A DNA stretch of 64,000 nucleotides from Coriaria nepalensis (lineage: Eukaryota > Streptophyta > Magnoliopsida > Cucurbitales > Coriariaceae): the NCBI GenBank assembly GCA_027186245.1, contig CP114482.1:11923209-11987208 (forward strand). Reading direction: 5' to 3'. The first letter of the stretch is position 1. Every line of letters begins with the position of its first letter. The position numbers were made by a program, and so were the translations under genes. A model generated the notes under the pieces. It saw nothing but the letters and a program-made list of their open reading frames with translations, was not told the DNA's origin and did no database searches. Shown here piece after piece: positions 24,547-38,971 of the stretch.

Positions 24547-25900
24547 GTGCATAACTTGCAGTTGATCTATTATAGGCAACAATGCATTTCTTTAGCCTTA
24601 AAGTCATGTCACTGAATCTCTTCTAGTCATTAAATCATTCTAAATTAGTTCGAACGAATTCAATTTTCGCCCTTCAAATATTATTTTCTTACATAACTTG
24701 TAATTAATCTGTTGAAGACAACAATGCATTATTTTAGCATTAAAAAGCATATCACTCAGTCTTTTCAATCATTAAATTGTTTGAAGGCACTTTGAACCAA
24801 TTCTCTATTTGCATTTAAAACGCGACTTTCGAGCATAACTTGCAATTGATCTATTGATGGCAACTATGCCTTTTTTAGCGTTGAAGTCATATTTTTGCGT
24901 CTCTTTTAGTCAGTAAATGATTCTAAATCACTACGAACGAAATTCGGCCTTTAAACATGACTTTCGTGCATAACTTGCAGTTGATCTATTATAGGCAACA
25001 ATGCATTTCTTTAGCCTTAAAGTCATGTCACTGAATCTCTTCTAGTCATTAAATCATTCTAAATTAGTTCGAACGAATTCAATTTTCGCCCTTCAAATAT
25101 TATTTTCTTACATAACTTGTAATTAATCTGTTGAAGACAACAATGCATTATTTTAGCATTAAAAAGCATATCACTCAGTCTTTTCAATCATTAAATTGTT
25201 TGAAGGCACTTTGAACCAATTCTCTATTTGCATTTAAAACGCGACTTTCGAGCATAACTTGCAATTGATCTATTGATGGCAACTATGCCTTTTTTAGCGT
25301 TGAAGTCATATTTTTTCGTCTCTTTTAGTCAGTAAATCATTCTAAATCGCTTCGAACGAAATTCGGCCTTTAGACACGACTTTCGTGCGTAACTTGCAGT
25401 TGATCTATTGAAGGTAACAATGCATTTGTTTAGCCTTAAAGTCATGTCATTGAGTCTCTTTTAGTCTTTAAATCATTCTAAATTAATTCGAACGAATTCT
25501 ATTTTTGCCCTTCAAATATTATTTTCTTACATAACTTGTAATTAATCTATTGAAGATAACTATGCATTATTTTAGCATTAAAAAGCATATCACTCAGTCT
25601 TTTCAATCATTAAATTGTTTGAAGGCACTTCGAACCAATTCTCTTTTTGCATTTAAAACGCGACTTTCGTGCATAACTTGCAATTGATCTATTGATGGCA
25701 ACTATGCATTTTTTAGCGTTCAAGTCATATTTTTGCGTCTCTTTTAGTCAGTAAATCATTCTAAATCACTACGAATGAAATTCGGCCTTTAAACATGACT
25801 TTCGTGCATAACTTGCGGTTGATCTATTATAGGCAACAATGCATTTGTTTAGCCTTAAAGTCATGTCACTGAGTCTCTTCTAGTCATTAAATCATTCTAA
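24547..25900. repeat. Copy of the 22.9-23.8 kb group with one unit tandemly doubled
   Basis: Two successive units (TTCTTTAGCC at 24588 and 25007, 419 bp apart) both match the single parent unit at 22,9xx. They are followed by a match to 23.05-23.80 kb at five-unit offset. A group copy plus one extra internal unit explains both offsets. The last part repeats the ACTACGAATG and TTGCGGTTG variants of the parent. Confidence 0.8.
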
Positions 25901-26398
25901 ATTAGTTCGAGCGAATTCTATTTTCGCCCTTCAAATATTATTTTCTTACATAACTTGTAATTAATCTATTGAAGACAACAATGCATTATTTTGCCATTAA
26001 AAAGCATATCACTCAGTCTTTTCAATCATTAAATTGTTTGAAGGCACTTCGAACAAATTCTCTTTTTGCATTTAAAACGCGACTTTCGTGCATAACTTGC
26101 AATTGATCTATTGATGGCAACTATGCCTTTTTTAGCGTTCAAGTCATATTTTTGCGTCTCTTTTAGTCAATAAATCATTCTAAATCACTTCGAACGAAAT
26201 TCGGCCTATAAACATGACTTTCGTGGGTAACTTGCAGTTGATCAATTGAAGGCAACAATGCATTTGTTTAGCCTTAAAGTCATGTCACTGAGTCTCTTCT
26301 AGTCATTAAATCATTCTAAATTAGTTCGAACGAATTCTATTTTCGCCCTTCAAATATTATTTTCTTACATAACTTGTAATTAATCTATTGAAGATAAC

Positions 26399-29300
26399 AA
26401 TGCATTATTTTAGCATTAAAAAGCATATCACTCAGTCTTTTCAATCATTAAATTGTTTGAAGGCACTTCGAATCAATTCTCTTTTTGCATTTAAAACGCG
26501 ACTTTCGTGCATAACTTGCAATTGATCTATTGATGGCAACTATGCATTTTTTAGCGTTGAAGTCATATTTTTGCGTCTCTTTTAGTCAGTAAATCATTCT
26601 AAATCACTACAAATGAAATTCGGCCTTTAAACATGACTTTCGTGCATAACTTGCAGTTGATCTATTATAGGCAACAATGCATTTGTTTAACCTTAAAGTC
26701 ATGTCACGGAGTCTCTTCTTGTCATTAAATCATTCTAAATTAGTTCGAACGAATTCAATTTTTGCCCTTCAAATATTATTTTCTTACATAACTTGTAATT
26801 AATCCGTTGAAGACAACAATGCATTATTTTAGCATTAAAAAGCATATCACCCAGTCTTTTCAATCATTAAATTGTTTGTAGGCACTTCGAACCAATTCTC
26901 TTTTTGCATTTAAAACCCGACTTTCGTGCATAACTTGCAATTGATCTATTGATGCCAACTATGCCTTTTTTAGCGTTCAAGTCATATTTTTGCGTCTCTT
27001 TTAGTCACTAAATCATTCTGAATCGCTTCGAACGAAATTCGGCTTTTAAACATGACTTTCGTGCGTAACTTGCAGTTGATCTACTGAAGGTAACAATGCA
27101 TTTGTTTAGCCTTAAAGTCATGTCACTAAGTCTCTTCTTGTCATTAAATCATTCTAAATTAGTTCGAACGAATTCAATTTTCGCCCTTCAAATATTATTT
27201 TCTTACATAACTTGTAATTAATCTATTGAAGACAACAATGCATTATTTTAGCATTAAAAAGCATATCACTCAGTCTTTTCAATCATTCAATTGTTTGAAG
27301 GCACTTCGAACCAATTCTCTTTTTGCATTTAAAACCCAACTTTAGTGCATGACTTGCAATTGATCTATTGGTGGCAACTATGCATTTCTTAGCGTTCAAG
27401 TCATATTTTTGCGTCTCTTTTAGTCAGTAAATGATTCTAAATCACTACGAACGAAATTCGGCCTTTAAACATGACTTTCGTGCATAACTTGCAGTTGATC
27501 TATTATAGGCAACAATGCATTTGTTTAGCCTTAAAGTCATGTCACTGAATCTCTTCTTGTCATTAAATCATTCTAAATTAGTTCGAACGAATTCAATTTT
27601 CGCCCTTCAAATATTATTTTCTTACATAACTTGTAATTAATCCGTTGAAGACAACAATGCATTATTTTAGCATTAAAAAGCATATCACTCAGTCTTTTCA
27701 ATCATTAAATTGTTTGAAGGCACTTTGAACCAATTCTCTATTTGCATTTAAAACGCGACTTTCGAGCATAACTTGCAATTGATCTATTGATGGCAACTAT
27801 GCCTTTTTTAGCGTTCAAGTCATATTTTTTCGTCTCTTTTAGTCAGTAAATCATTCTAAATCGTTTCGAACGAAATTCGGCCTTTAAACACGACTTTCGT
27901 GCGTAACTTGCAGTTGATCTATTGAAGGTAACAATGCATTTGTTTAGCCTTAAAGTCATGTCATTGAGTCTCTTTTAGTCTTTAAATCCTTCTAAATTAA
28001 TTCGAACGAATTCTATTTTTGCCCTTCAAATATTATTTTCTTACATAACTTGTAATTAATCTATTGAAGATAACTATGCATTATTTTAGCATTAAAAAGC
28101 ATATCACTCAGTCTTTTCAATCATTAAATTGTTTGAAGGCACTTCGAACCAATTCTCTTTTTGCATTTAAAACGCGACTTTCGTGCATAACTTGCAATTG
28201 ATCTATTGATGGCAACTATGCATTTTTTAGCGTTCAAGTCATATTTTTGCGTCTCTTTTAGTCAGTAAATCATTCTAAATCACTACGAATGAAATTCGGC
28301 CTTTAAACATGACTTTCTTGCATAACTTGCAGTTGATCTATTATAGGCAACAATGCATTTGTTTAGCCTTAAAGTCATGTCACTGAGTCTCTTCTAGTCA
28401 TTAAATCATTCTAAATTAGTTCGAACGAATTCAATTTTCGCCCTTCAAATATTATTTTCTTACATAACTTGTAATTAATCTATTGAAGACAACAATGCAT
28501 TATTTTAGCATTAAAAAGCATATCACTCAGTCTTTTCAATCATTAAATTGTTTGAAGGCACTTCGAACCAATTCTCTTTTTGCATTTAAAACGCAACTTT
28601 AGTCCATAACTTGCAATTGATCTATTGATGGCAACTATGCATTTCTTAGCGTTCAAGTCATATTTTTGCGTCTCTTTTAGTCAGTAAATGATTTTAAATC
28701 ACTACGAACGAAATTCGGCCTTTAAACATGACTTTCGTGCATAACTTGCAGTTGATCTATTATAGGCAACAATGCATTTGTTTAGCCTTAAAGTCATGTC
28801 ACTGAGTCTCTTCTTGTCATTAAATCATTCTAAATTAGTTCGAACGAATTCAATTTTCGCCTGCAAATATTATTTTCTTACATAACTTGTAATTAATCTA
28901 TTGAAGACAACAATGCATTATTTTAGCATTAAAAAGCATATCACTCAGTCTTTTCAATCATTAAATTGTTTGAAGGCACTTCGAACCAATTCTCTTTTTG
29001 CATTTAAAACGCGACTTTCGTGCATAACTTGCAATTGATCTATTGATGGCAACTATGCCTTTTTTAGCGTTCAAGTCATATTTTTGCGTCTCTTTTTAGT
29101 CAGTAACTCATTCTAAATCACTTCGAACGAAATTCGGCCTTGAAACATGACTTTCGTGCGTAACTTGCAGTTGATCTATTGAAGGCAACAATGCATTTGT
29201 TTAGCCTTAAAGTCATGTCACTGAGTCTCTTCTAGTCATTAAATCATTCTAAATTAGTTCGAACGAATTCTATTTTCGCCCTTCAAATATTATTTTCTTA

Positions 29301-29720
29301 CATAACCTGTAATTAATCTATTGAAGACAACAATGCATTATTTTAGCATTAAAAAGCATATCACTCAGTCTTTTCAATCATTAAATTGTTTGTAGGCACT
29401 TCGAACCAATTCTCTTTTTGCATTTAAAACCCGACTTTCGTGCATAACTTGCAATTGATCTATTGATGCCAACTATGCCTTTTTTAGCGTTCAAGTCATA
29501 TTTTTGCGTCTCTTTTAGTCAATAAATCATTCTGAATCGCTTCGAACGAAATTCGGCCATTAAACATGACTTTCGTGCGTAACTTGCAGTTGATCTACTG
29601 AAGGTAACAATGCATTTGTTTAGCCTTAAAGTCATGTCATTGAGTCTCTTTTAGTCTTTAAATCATTCTAAATTAATTCGAACGAATTCTATTTTTGCCC
29701 TTCAAATATTATTTTCATAC
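26399..29720. repeat. Long duplicated segment, copy 1 (partner at 31.0-33.5 kb)
   Basis: Shared rare variants with the partner segment include CGAATCAATTC, TTTAACCTTAAAG, AATCCGTTGAAG, CACCCAGTC, TTTGTAGGCAC, AAACCCGAC, GTCACTAAATC, TGCATGACTTGC, CTCTTTTTAGTCAGTAACTC and CCTTGAAACATG. Offsets step from 4,609 bp (11 units) to 5,028 bp (12 units) to 3,772 bp (9 units) along the segment. The two copies therefore differ by whole-unit gains and losses. Units near 27.66-28.9 kb, with CTCTATTTGC and CGAGCATAAC, have no counterpart in copy 2. Confidence 0.8.
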
Positions 29721-31007
29721 ATAACTTGTAATTAATCTATTGAAGACAACAATGCATTATTTTAGCATTAAAAAGCATATCACTCAGTATTTTCAATCAT
29801 TAAATTGTTTGAAGGCACTTCGAACCAATTCTCTTTTTGCATTTAAAATGCAACTTTAGTGCATAACATGCAATTGATCTATTGATGGCAACTATGCATT
29901 TTTTAGCGTTCAAGTCATATTTTTGCGTCTCTTTTAGTCAGTAAATCATTCTAAATCACTACGAATGAAATTCGGCCTTTAAACATGACTTTCGTGCATA
30001 ACTTGCAGTTGATCTATTATAGGCAACAATGCATTTGTTTAGCCTTAAAGTCATGTCACTGAGTCTCTTCTTGTCATTAAATCATTCTAAATTAGTTCGA
30101 ACGAATTCAATTTTCGCCCTTCAAATATTATTTTCTTACATAACTTGTAATTAATCTATTGAAGACAACAATGCATTATTTTAGCATTAAAAAGCATATC
30201 ACTCAGTCTTTTCAATCATTAAATTGTTTGAAGGCACTTTGAACCAATTCTGTATTTGCATTTAAAACGCGACTTTCGTGCATAACTTGGAATTGATCTA
30301 TTGATGGCAACTATGCCTTTTTTAGCGTTCAAGTCATATTTTTTCGTCTCTTTTAGTCAGTAAATCATTCTAAATCGCTTCGAACGAAATTCGGCCTTTA
30401 AACACGACTTTCGTGCGTAACCTGCAGTTGATCTATTGAAGGTAACAATGCATTTGTTTAGCCTTAAAGTCATGTCATTGAGTCTCTTTTAGTCTTTAAA
30501 TCATTCTAAATTAATTCGAACGAATTCTATTTTCGCCCTTCAAATATTATTTTCTTACATAACTTGTAATTAATCTATTGAAGATAACTATGCATTTTTT
30601 TAGCATTAAAAAGCATATCACTCAGTCTTTTCAATCATTAAATTGTTTGAAGGCACTTCGAACCAATTCTCTTTTTGCATTTAAAACGCGACTTTCGTGC
30701 ATAACTTGCAATTGATCTATTGATGGCAACTATGCATTTTTTAGCGTTCAAGTCATATTTTTGCGTCTCTTTTAGTCAATAAATCATTCTAAATCACTTC
30801 GAACGAAATTCTGCCTATAAACATGACTTTCGTGGGTAACTTGCAGTTGATCTATTGAAGGCAACAATGCATTTGTTTAGCCTTAAAGTCGTGTCACTGA
30901 GTCTCTTCTTGTCATTAAATCATTCTAAATTACTTCGAACGAATTCAATTTTCGCCCTTCAAATATTATTTTCTTACATAACTTGTAATTAATCTATTGA
31001 AGATGAC

Positions 31008-33440
31008 AATGCATTATTTTAGCATTAAAAAGCATATCACTCAGTCTTTTCAATCATTAAATTGTTTGAACGCACTTCGAATCAATTCTCTTTTTGCATT
31101 TAAAACGCGACTTTCGTGCATAACTTGCAATTGATCTATTGATGGCAACTATGCATTTTTTAGCGTTCAAGTCATATTTTTGCGTCTCTTTTAGTCAGTA
31201 AATCATTCTAAATCACTACGAATGAAATTCGGCCTTTAAACATGACTTTCGTGCATAACTTGCAGTTGATCTATTATAGGCAACAATGCATTTGTTTAAC
31301 CTTAAAGTCATGTCACTGAGTCTCTTCTTGTCATTAAATCATTCTAAATTAGTTCGAACGAATTCAATTTTTGCCCTTCAAATATTATTTTCTTACATAA
31401 CTTGTAATTAATCCGTTGAAGACAACAATGCATTATTTTAGCATTAAAAAGCATATCACCCAGTCTTTTCAATCATTAAATTGTTTGTAGGCACTTCGAA
31501 CCAATTCTCTTTTGGCATTTAAAACCCGACTTTCGTGCATAACTTGCAATTGATCTATTGATGCCAACTATGCCTTTTTTAGCGTTCAAGTCATATTTTT
31601 GCGTCTCTTTTAGTCACTAAATCATTCTGAATTGCTTCGAACGAAATTCGGCTTTTAAACATGACTTTCGTGCGTAACTTGCAGTTGATCTACTGAAGGT
31701 AACAATGCATTTGTTTAGCCTTAAAGTCATGTCACTGAGTCTCTTCTTGTCATTAAATCATTCTAAATTAGTTCGAACGAATTCAATTTTCGCCCTTCAA
31801 ATATTATTTTCTTACATAACTTGTAATTAATCTATTGAAGACAACAATGCATTATTTTAGCATTAAAAAGCATATCACTCAGTCTTTTCAATCATTAAAT
31901 TGTTTGAAGGCACTTCGAACCAATTTTCTTTTTGCATTTAAAACACGACTTTCGTGCATAACTTGCAATTGATCTATTGATGCCAACTATGCCTTTTTTA
32001 GCGTTCAAGTCATATTTTTGCGTCTCTTTTAGTCACTAAATCATTCTGAATCGCTTCGAACGAAATTCGGCTTTTAAACATGACTTTCGTGCGTAACTTG
32101 CAGTTGATCTACTGAAGGTAACAATGCATTTGTTTAGCCTTAAAGTCATGTCACTGAGTCTCTTCTTGTCATTAAATCATTCTAAATTAGTTCGAACGAA
32201 TTCAATTTTCGCCCTTCAAATATTATTTTCTTACATAACTTGTAATTAATCTATTGAAGACAACAATGCATTATTTTAGCATTAAAAAGCATATCACTCA
32301 GTCTTTTCAATCATTCAATTGTTTGAAGGCACTTCGAACCAATTCTCTTTTTGCATTTAAAACGCAACTTTAGTGCATGACTTGCAATTGATCTATTGGT
32401 GGCAACTATGCATTTCTTAGCGTTCAAGTCATATTTTTGCGTCTCTTTTAGTCAGTAAATGATTCTAAATCACTACGAACGAAATTCGGCCTTTAAACAT
32501 GACTTTCGTGCATAACTTGCAGTTGATCTATTATAGGCAACAATGCATTTGTTTAGCCTTAAAGTCATATCACTGAGTCTCTTCTTGTCATTAAATCATT
32601 CTAAATTAGTTCGAACGAATTCAATTTTCGCCCTTCAAATATTATTTTCTTGCATAACTTGTAATTAATCTATTGAAGACAACAATGCATTATTTTAGCA
32701 TTAAAAAGCATATCACTCAGTCTTTTCAATCATTAAATTGTTTGAAGGCACTTCGAACCAATTCTCTTTTTGCATTTAAAACGCGACTTTCGTGCATAAC
32801 TTGCAATTGATCTATTGATGGCAACTATGCCTTTTTTAGCGTTCAAGTCATATTTTTGCGTCTCTTTTTAGTCAGTAACTCATTCTAAATCACTTCGAAC
32901 GAAATTCGGCCTTGAAACATGACTTTCGTGCGTAACTTGCAGTTGATCTATTGAAGGCAACAATGCATTTGTTTAGCCTTTAAGTCATGTCACTGAGTCT
33001 CTTCTAGTCATTAAATCATTCTAAATTAGTTCGAACGAATTCTATTTTCGCCCTTCAAATATTATTTTCTTACATAACCTGTAATTAATCTATTGAAGAC
33101 AACAATGCATTATTTTAGCATTAAAAAGCATATCACTCAGTCTTTTCAATCATTAAATTGTTTGTAGGCACTTCGAACCAATTCTCTTTTTGCATTTAAA
33201 ACCCGACTTTCGTGCATAACTTGCAATTGATCTATTGATGCCAACTATGCCTTTTTTAGCGTTCAAGTCATATTTTTGCGTCTCTTTTAGTCAATAAATC
33301 ATTCTGAATCGCTTCGAACGAAATTCGGCCTTTAAACATGACTTTCGTGCGTAACTTGCAGTTGATCTACTGAAGGTAACAATGCATTTGTTTAGCCTTA
33401 AAGTCATGTCATTGAGTCTCTTTTAGTCTTTAAATCATTC
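31008..33440. repeat. Long duplicated segment, copy 2, with one unit gained and three lost
   Basis: TTTGTTTAACC lies at about 31,291 against 26,682 (4,609 apart), TGCATGACTTGC near 32,375 against 27,347 (5,028 apart), and CTCTTTTTAGTCAG near 32,863 against 29,091 (3,772 apart). The step from 11 to 12 units comes from a doubled unit near 31,435-32,270, where two successive units share GATGCCAACTATGCC and GTCACTAAATCATTCTGAAT. The step from 12 to 9 means three units present at 27.6-28.9 kb are absent here. Confidence 0.8.
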
Positions 33441-33943
33441 TAAATTAATTCGAACGAATTCTATTTTCACCCTTCAAATATTATTTTCTTACATAACTTG
33501 TAATTAATCTATTGAAGATAACAATGCATTATTTTAGCATTAAAAAGCATATCACTCAGTCTTTTCAATCATTAAATTGTTTGAAGGTACTTTGAACCAA
33601 TTCTCTATTTGCATTTAAAACGCGACTTTCGTGCATAACTTGCAACTGATCTATTGATGGCAACTATGCCTTTTTTAGCGTTCAAGTCATATTTTTTCGT
33701 CTCTTTTAGTCAGTAAATCATTCTAAATCGCTTCGAACGAAGTTCGGCCTTTAAACACGACTTTCGTGCGTAACTTGCAGTTGATCTATTGAAGGTAACA
33801 ATGCATTTGTTTAGCCTTAAAGTCATCTCATTGAGTCGCTTTTAGTCTTTAAATCATTCTAAATTAATTCGAACGAATTCTATTTTCGCCCTTCAAATAT
33901 TATTTTCTTACATAACTTGTAATTAATCTATTGAAGATAACTA

Positions 33944-36457
33944 TGCATTGTTTTAGCATTAAAAAGCATATCACTCAGTCTTTTCAATCATTAAATTGTT
34001 TGAAGGCACTTCGAACCAATTCTCTTTTTGCATTTAAAACGCGACTTTCGTGCATAACTTGCAATTGATCTATTGATGGCAACTATGCATTTTTTAGCGT
34101 TCAAGTCATATTTTTGCGTCTCTTTTAGTCAGTAAATCATTCTAAATCACTACCAACGAAATTCGGCCTTTAAACATGACTTTCGTGCATAACTTGCAGT
34201 TGATATATTATAGGCAACAATGCATTTGTTTAGCCTTAAAGTCATGTCACTGAGTCTCTTCTTGTCATTAAATCATTCTAAATTAGTTCAAACGAATTCA
34301 ATTTTCACCCTTCAAATATTATTTTCTTACATAAATTGTAATTAATCTATTGAAGACAACAATGCATTATTTTAGCATTAAAAAGCATATCACTCAGTCT
34401 TTTCAATCATTAAATTGTTTGAAGGCACTTTGAACCAATTCTGTATTTGTATTTAAAACGCGACTTTCGTGCATAACTTGCAACTGATCTATTGATGGCA
34501 ACTATGCCTTTTTTAGCGTTCAAGTCATATTTTTTCGTCTCTTTTAGTCAGTAAATCATTCTAAATCGCTTCGAACGAAATTCGGCCTTTAAACACGACT
34601 TTCGTGCGTAACTTGCAGTTGATCTATTGAAGGTAACAATGCATTTGTTTAGCCTTAAAGTCATCTCATTGAGTCTCTTTTAGTCTTTAAATCATTCTAA
34701 ATTAATTCGAACGAATTCTATTTTCGCCCTTCAAATATTATTTTCTTACATAACTTGTAATTAATCTATTGAAGATAACTATGCATTATTTTAGCATTAA
34801 AAAGCATATCACTCAGTCTTTTCAATCATTAAATTGTTTGAAGGCACTTTGAACCAATTCTCTATTTGCATTTAAAACGCGACTTTCGTGCATAACTTGC
34901 AATTAATCTATTGATGGCAACTATGCCTTTTTTAGCGTTCAAGTCATACTTTTTCGTCTCTTTTAGTCAGTAAATCATTCTAAATCGCTTCGAACGAAAT
35001 TCGGCCTTTAAACACGACTTTCGTGCGTAACTTGCAGTTGATCTATTGAAGGTAACAATGCATTTGTTTAGCCTTAAAGTCATGTCATTGAGTCTCTTTT
35101 AGTCTTTAAATCATTCTAAATTAATTCGAACGAATTCTATTTTCGCCCTTCAAATATTATTTTCTTACATAACTTGTAATTAATCTATTGAAGATAACAA
35201 TGCATTATTTTAGCATTAAAAAGCATATCACTCAGTCTTTTCAATCATTAAATTGTTTGAAGGCACTTTGAACCAATTCTCTATTTGCATTTAAAACGCG
35301 ACTTTCGTGCATAACTTGCAATTGATCTATTGATGGCAACTATGGCTTTTTTAGCGTTCAAGTCATACTTTTTCGTCTGTTTTAGTCAGTAAATCATTCT
35401 AAATCGCTTCGAACGAAATTCGGCCTTTAAACACGACTTTCGTGCGTAACTTGCAGTTGATCTATTGAAGGTAACAATGCATTTGTTTAGCCTTAAAGTC
35501 ATGTCATTGAGTCTCTTTTAGTCTTTAAATCATTCTAAATTAATTCGAACGAATTCTATTTTCGCCCTTCAAATATTAATTTCTTACATAACTTGTAATT
35601 AATCTATTGAAGATAACAATGCATTATTTTAGCATTAAAAAGCATATCACTCAGTCTTTTCAATCATTAAATTGTTTCAAGGCACTTCGAACCAATTCTC
35701 TTTTTGCATTTAAAACGCGACTTTCGTGCATAACTTGCAATTGATCTATTGATGGCAACTATGCATTTTTTAGGGTTCAAGTCATATTTTTGCGTCTCTT
35801 TTAGTCAGTAAATCATTCTAAATCACTACGAATGAAATTCGGCCTTTAAACATGACTCTCGTGCATAACTTGCAGTTGATCTATTATAGGCGACAATGCA
35901 TTTGTTTAGCCTTAAAGTCATGTCACTGAGTCTCTTCTAGTCATTAAATCATTCTAAATTAGTTCGAACGAATTCTATTTTCGCCCTTCAAATATTATTT
36001 TCTTACATAACCTGTAATTAATCTATTGAAGACAACAATGCATTATTTTAGCATTAAAAAGCATATCACTCAGTCTTTTAAATCATTAAATTGTTTGTAG
36101 GCACTTCGAACCAATTCTCTTTTTGCATTTAAAACGCGACTTTCGTGCATAACTTGCAATTGATCTATTGATCGCAACTATGCCTTTTTTAGCGTTCAAG
36201 TCATATTTTTGCGTCTCTTTTAGTCAGTAAATCATTCTGAATCGCTTCGAACGAAATTCGGCCTTTAAACATGACTTTCGTGCGTAACTTGCAGTTGATC
36301 TACTGAAGGTAACAATGCATTTGTTTAGCCTTAAAGTCATGTCATTGAGTCTCTTCTAGTCATTAAATCATTCTAAATTAGTTCGAACGAATTCTATTTT
36401 CGCCATTCAAATATTATTTTCTTCCATAATTTGTAATTAATCTATTGAAGATAACTA
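33944..36457. repeat. Six-unit 2,514-bp block, copy 1
   Basis: The block starts with an A subunit reading TGCATTGTTTTAGC, found in only two places in the window (33944 and 36458). It also contains GATATATTATAGG, TACATAAATTG, CTGTATTTG, CTCATTGAGTC after AGTCAT, a CATACTTTTTCG form of B, and AATATTAATTTC in C. Each of these recurs 2,514 bp downstream in the same order. The length is exactly 6 x 419. Confidence 0.9.
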
Positions 36458-38971
36458 TGCATTGTTTTAGCATTAAAAAGCATATCACTCAGTCTTTTCA
36501 ATCATTAAATTGTTTGAAGGCACTTCGAACCAATTCTCTTTTTGCATTTAAAACGCGACTTTCGTGCATAACTTGCAATTGATCTATTGATGGCAACTAT
36601 GCATTTTTTAGCGTTCAAGTCATATTTTTGCGTCTCTTTTAGTCAGTAAATCATTCTAAATCACTACGAACGAAATTCGGCCTTTAAACATGACTTTCGT
36701 GCATAACTTGCAGTTGATATATTATAGGCAACAATGCATTTGTTTAGCCTTAAAGTCATGTCACTGAGTCTCTTCTTGTCATTAAATCATTCTAAATTAG
36801 TTCGAACGAATTCAATTTTCGCCCTTCAAATATTATTTTCTTACATAAATTGTAATTAATCTATTGAAGACAACAATGCATTATTTTAGCATTAAAAAGC
36901 ATATCACTCAGTCTTTTCAATCATTAAATTGTTTGAAGGCACTTTGAACCAATTCTGTATTTGCATTTAAAATGCGACTTTCGTGCATAACTTGCAACTG
37001 ATCTATTGATGGCAACTATGCCTTTTTTAGCGTTCAAGTCATATTTTTTCGTCTCTTTTAGTCAGTAAATCATTCTAAATCGCTTCGAACGAAATTCGGC
37101 CTTTAAACACGACTTTCGTGCGTAACTTGCAGTTGATCTATTGAAGGTAACAATGCATTTGTTTAGCCTTAAAGTCATCTCATTGAGTCTCTTTTAGTCT
37201 TTAAATCATTCTAAATTAATTCGAACGAATTCTATTTTCGCCCTTCAAATATTATTTTCTTACATAACTTGTAATTAATCTATTGAAGATAACTATGCAT
37301 TATTTTAGCATTAAAAAGCATATCACTCTGTCTTTTCAATCATTAAATTGTTTGAAGGCACTTTGAACCAATTCTCTATTTGCATTTAAAACGCGACTTT
37401 CGTGCATAACTTGCAATTAATCTATTGATGGCAACTATGCCTTTTTTAGCGTTCAAGTCATACTTTTTCGTCTCTTTTAGTCAGTAAATCATTCTAAATC
37501 GCTTCGAACGAAATTCGGCCTTTAAACACGACTTTCGTGCGTAACTTGCAGTTGATCTATTGAAGGTAACAATGCATTTGTTTAGCCTTAAAGTCATGTC
37601 ATTGAGTCTCTTTTAGTCTTTAAATCATTCTAAATTAATTCGAACGAATTCTATTTTCGCCCTTCAAATATTATTTTCTTACATAACTTGTAATTAATCT
37701 ATTGAAGATAACAATGCATTATTTTAGCATTAAAAAGCATATCACTCAGTCTTTTCAATCATTAAATTGTTTGAAGGCACTTTGAACCAATTCTCTATTT
37801 GCATTTAAAACGCGACTTTCGTGCATAACTTGCAATTGATCTATTGATGGCAACTATGCCTTTTTTAGCGTTCAAGTCATACTTTTTCGTCTGTTTTAGT
37901 CAGTAAATCATTCTAAATCGCTTCGAACGAAATTCGGCCTTTAAACACGACTTTCGTGCGTAACTTGCAGTTGATCTATTGAAGGTAACAATGCATTTGT
38001 TTAGCCTTAAAGTCATGTCATTGAGTCTCTTTTAGTCTTTAAATCATTCTAAATTAATTCGAACGAATTCCATTTTCGCCCTTCAAATATTAATTTCTTA
38101 CATAACTTGTAATTAATCTATTGAAGATAACAATGCATTATTTGAGCATTAAAAAGCATATCACTCAGTCTTTTCAATCATTAAATTGTTTCAAGGCACT
38201 TCGAACCAATTCTCTTTTTGCATTTAAAACGCGACTTTCGTGCATAACTTGCAATTGATCTATTGATGGCAACTATGCATTTTTTAGCGTTCAAGTCATA
38301 TTTTTGCGTCTCTTTTAGTCAGTAAATCATTTTAAATCACTACGAATGAAATTCGGCCTTTAAACATGACTTTCGTGCATAACTTGCAGTTGATCTATTA
38401 TAGGCGACAATGCATTTGTTTAGCCTTAAAGTCATGTCACTGAGTCTCTTCTAGTCATTAAATCATTCTAAATTAGTTCGAACGAATTCTATTTTCGCCC
38501 TTCAAATATTATTTTCTTACATAACCTGTAATTAATCTATTGAAGACAACAATGCATTATTTTAGCATTAAAAAGCATATCACTCAGTCTTTTCAATCAT
38601 TTAATTGTTTGTAGGCACTTCGAACCAATTCTCTTTTTGCATTTAAAACGCGACTTTCGTGCATAACTTGCAATTGATCTATTGATCGCAACTATGCCTT
38701 TTTTAGCGTTCAAGTCATATTTTTGCATCTCTTTTAGTCAGTAAATCATTCTGAATCTCTTCGAACGAAATTCGGCCTTTAAACATGACTTTCGTGCATA
38801 ACTTGCAGTTGATCTATTATAGGCAACAATGCATTTGTTTAGCCTGAAAGTCATGTCACTAAGTCTCTTCTAGTCATTAAATCATTCTAAATTAGTTGGA
38901 ACGAATTCTATTTTCGCCCTTCAAACATTATTTTCTTACGTAACTTGTAATTAATCTATTGAAGACAACAA
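36458..38971. repeat. Six-unit 2,514-bp block, copy 2, recombined in its last unit
   Basis: This copy matches copy 1 at an offset of 2,514 (TGATATATTA at 34201 and 36715). In the last unit, after the GATCGCAAC marker, the match stops near 38,760-38,810 and switches to a B2/C2-like type with TATAGGCAAC and TTAGTTGGAACG. The missing end of copy 1 (CTGAATCGCTTCG, TACTGAAGG, CGCCATTCAAA, CTTCCATAATTTG) reappears one unit later, at 39,170-39,370. One extra unit has thus been inserted across this break. Confidence 0.87.

Larger units (their letters stand above)
22700..37850. repeat. Zone with CTCTATTTGC in A and AAACACGAC in B
   Basis: Subunit A with CACTTTGAACCAATTCTCTA (or CTGTA) and TTTGC recurs near 22,708, 23,127, 24,803, 25,222, 27,736, 30,250, 33,602, 34,440, 34,860, 35,278, 36,955, 37,374 and 37,796. 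The following B usually reads TTTTTTCGTCTC or ACTTTTTCGTC with CGCTTCGAACG and AAACACGAC. The variants are linked across the A/B junction, and the units containing them spread over 15 kb. Confidence 0.75.
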
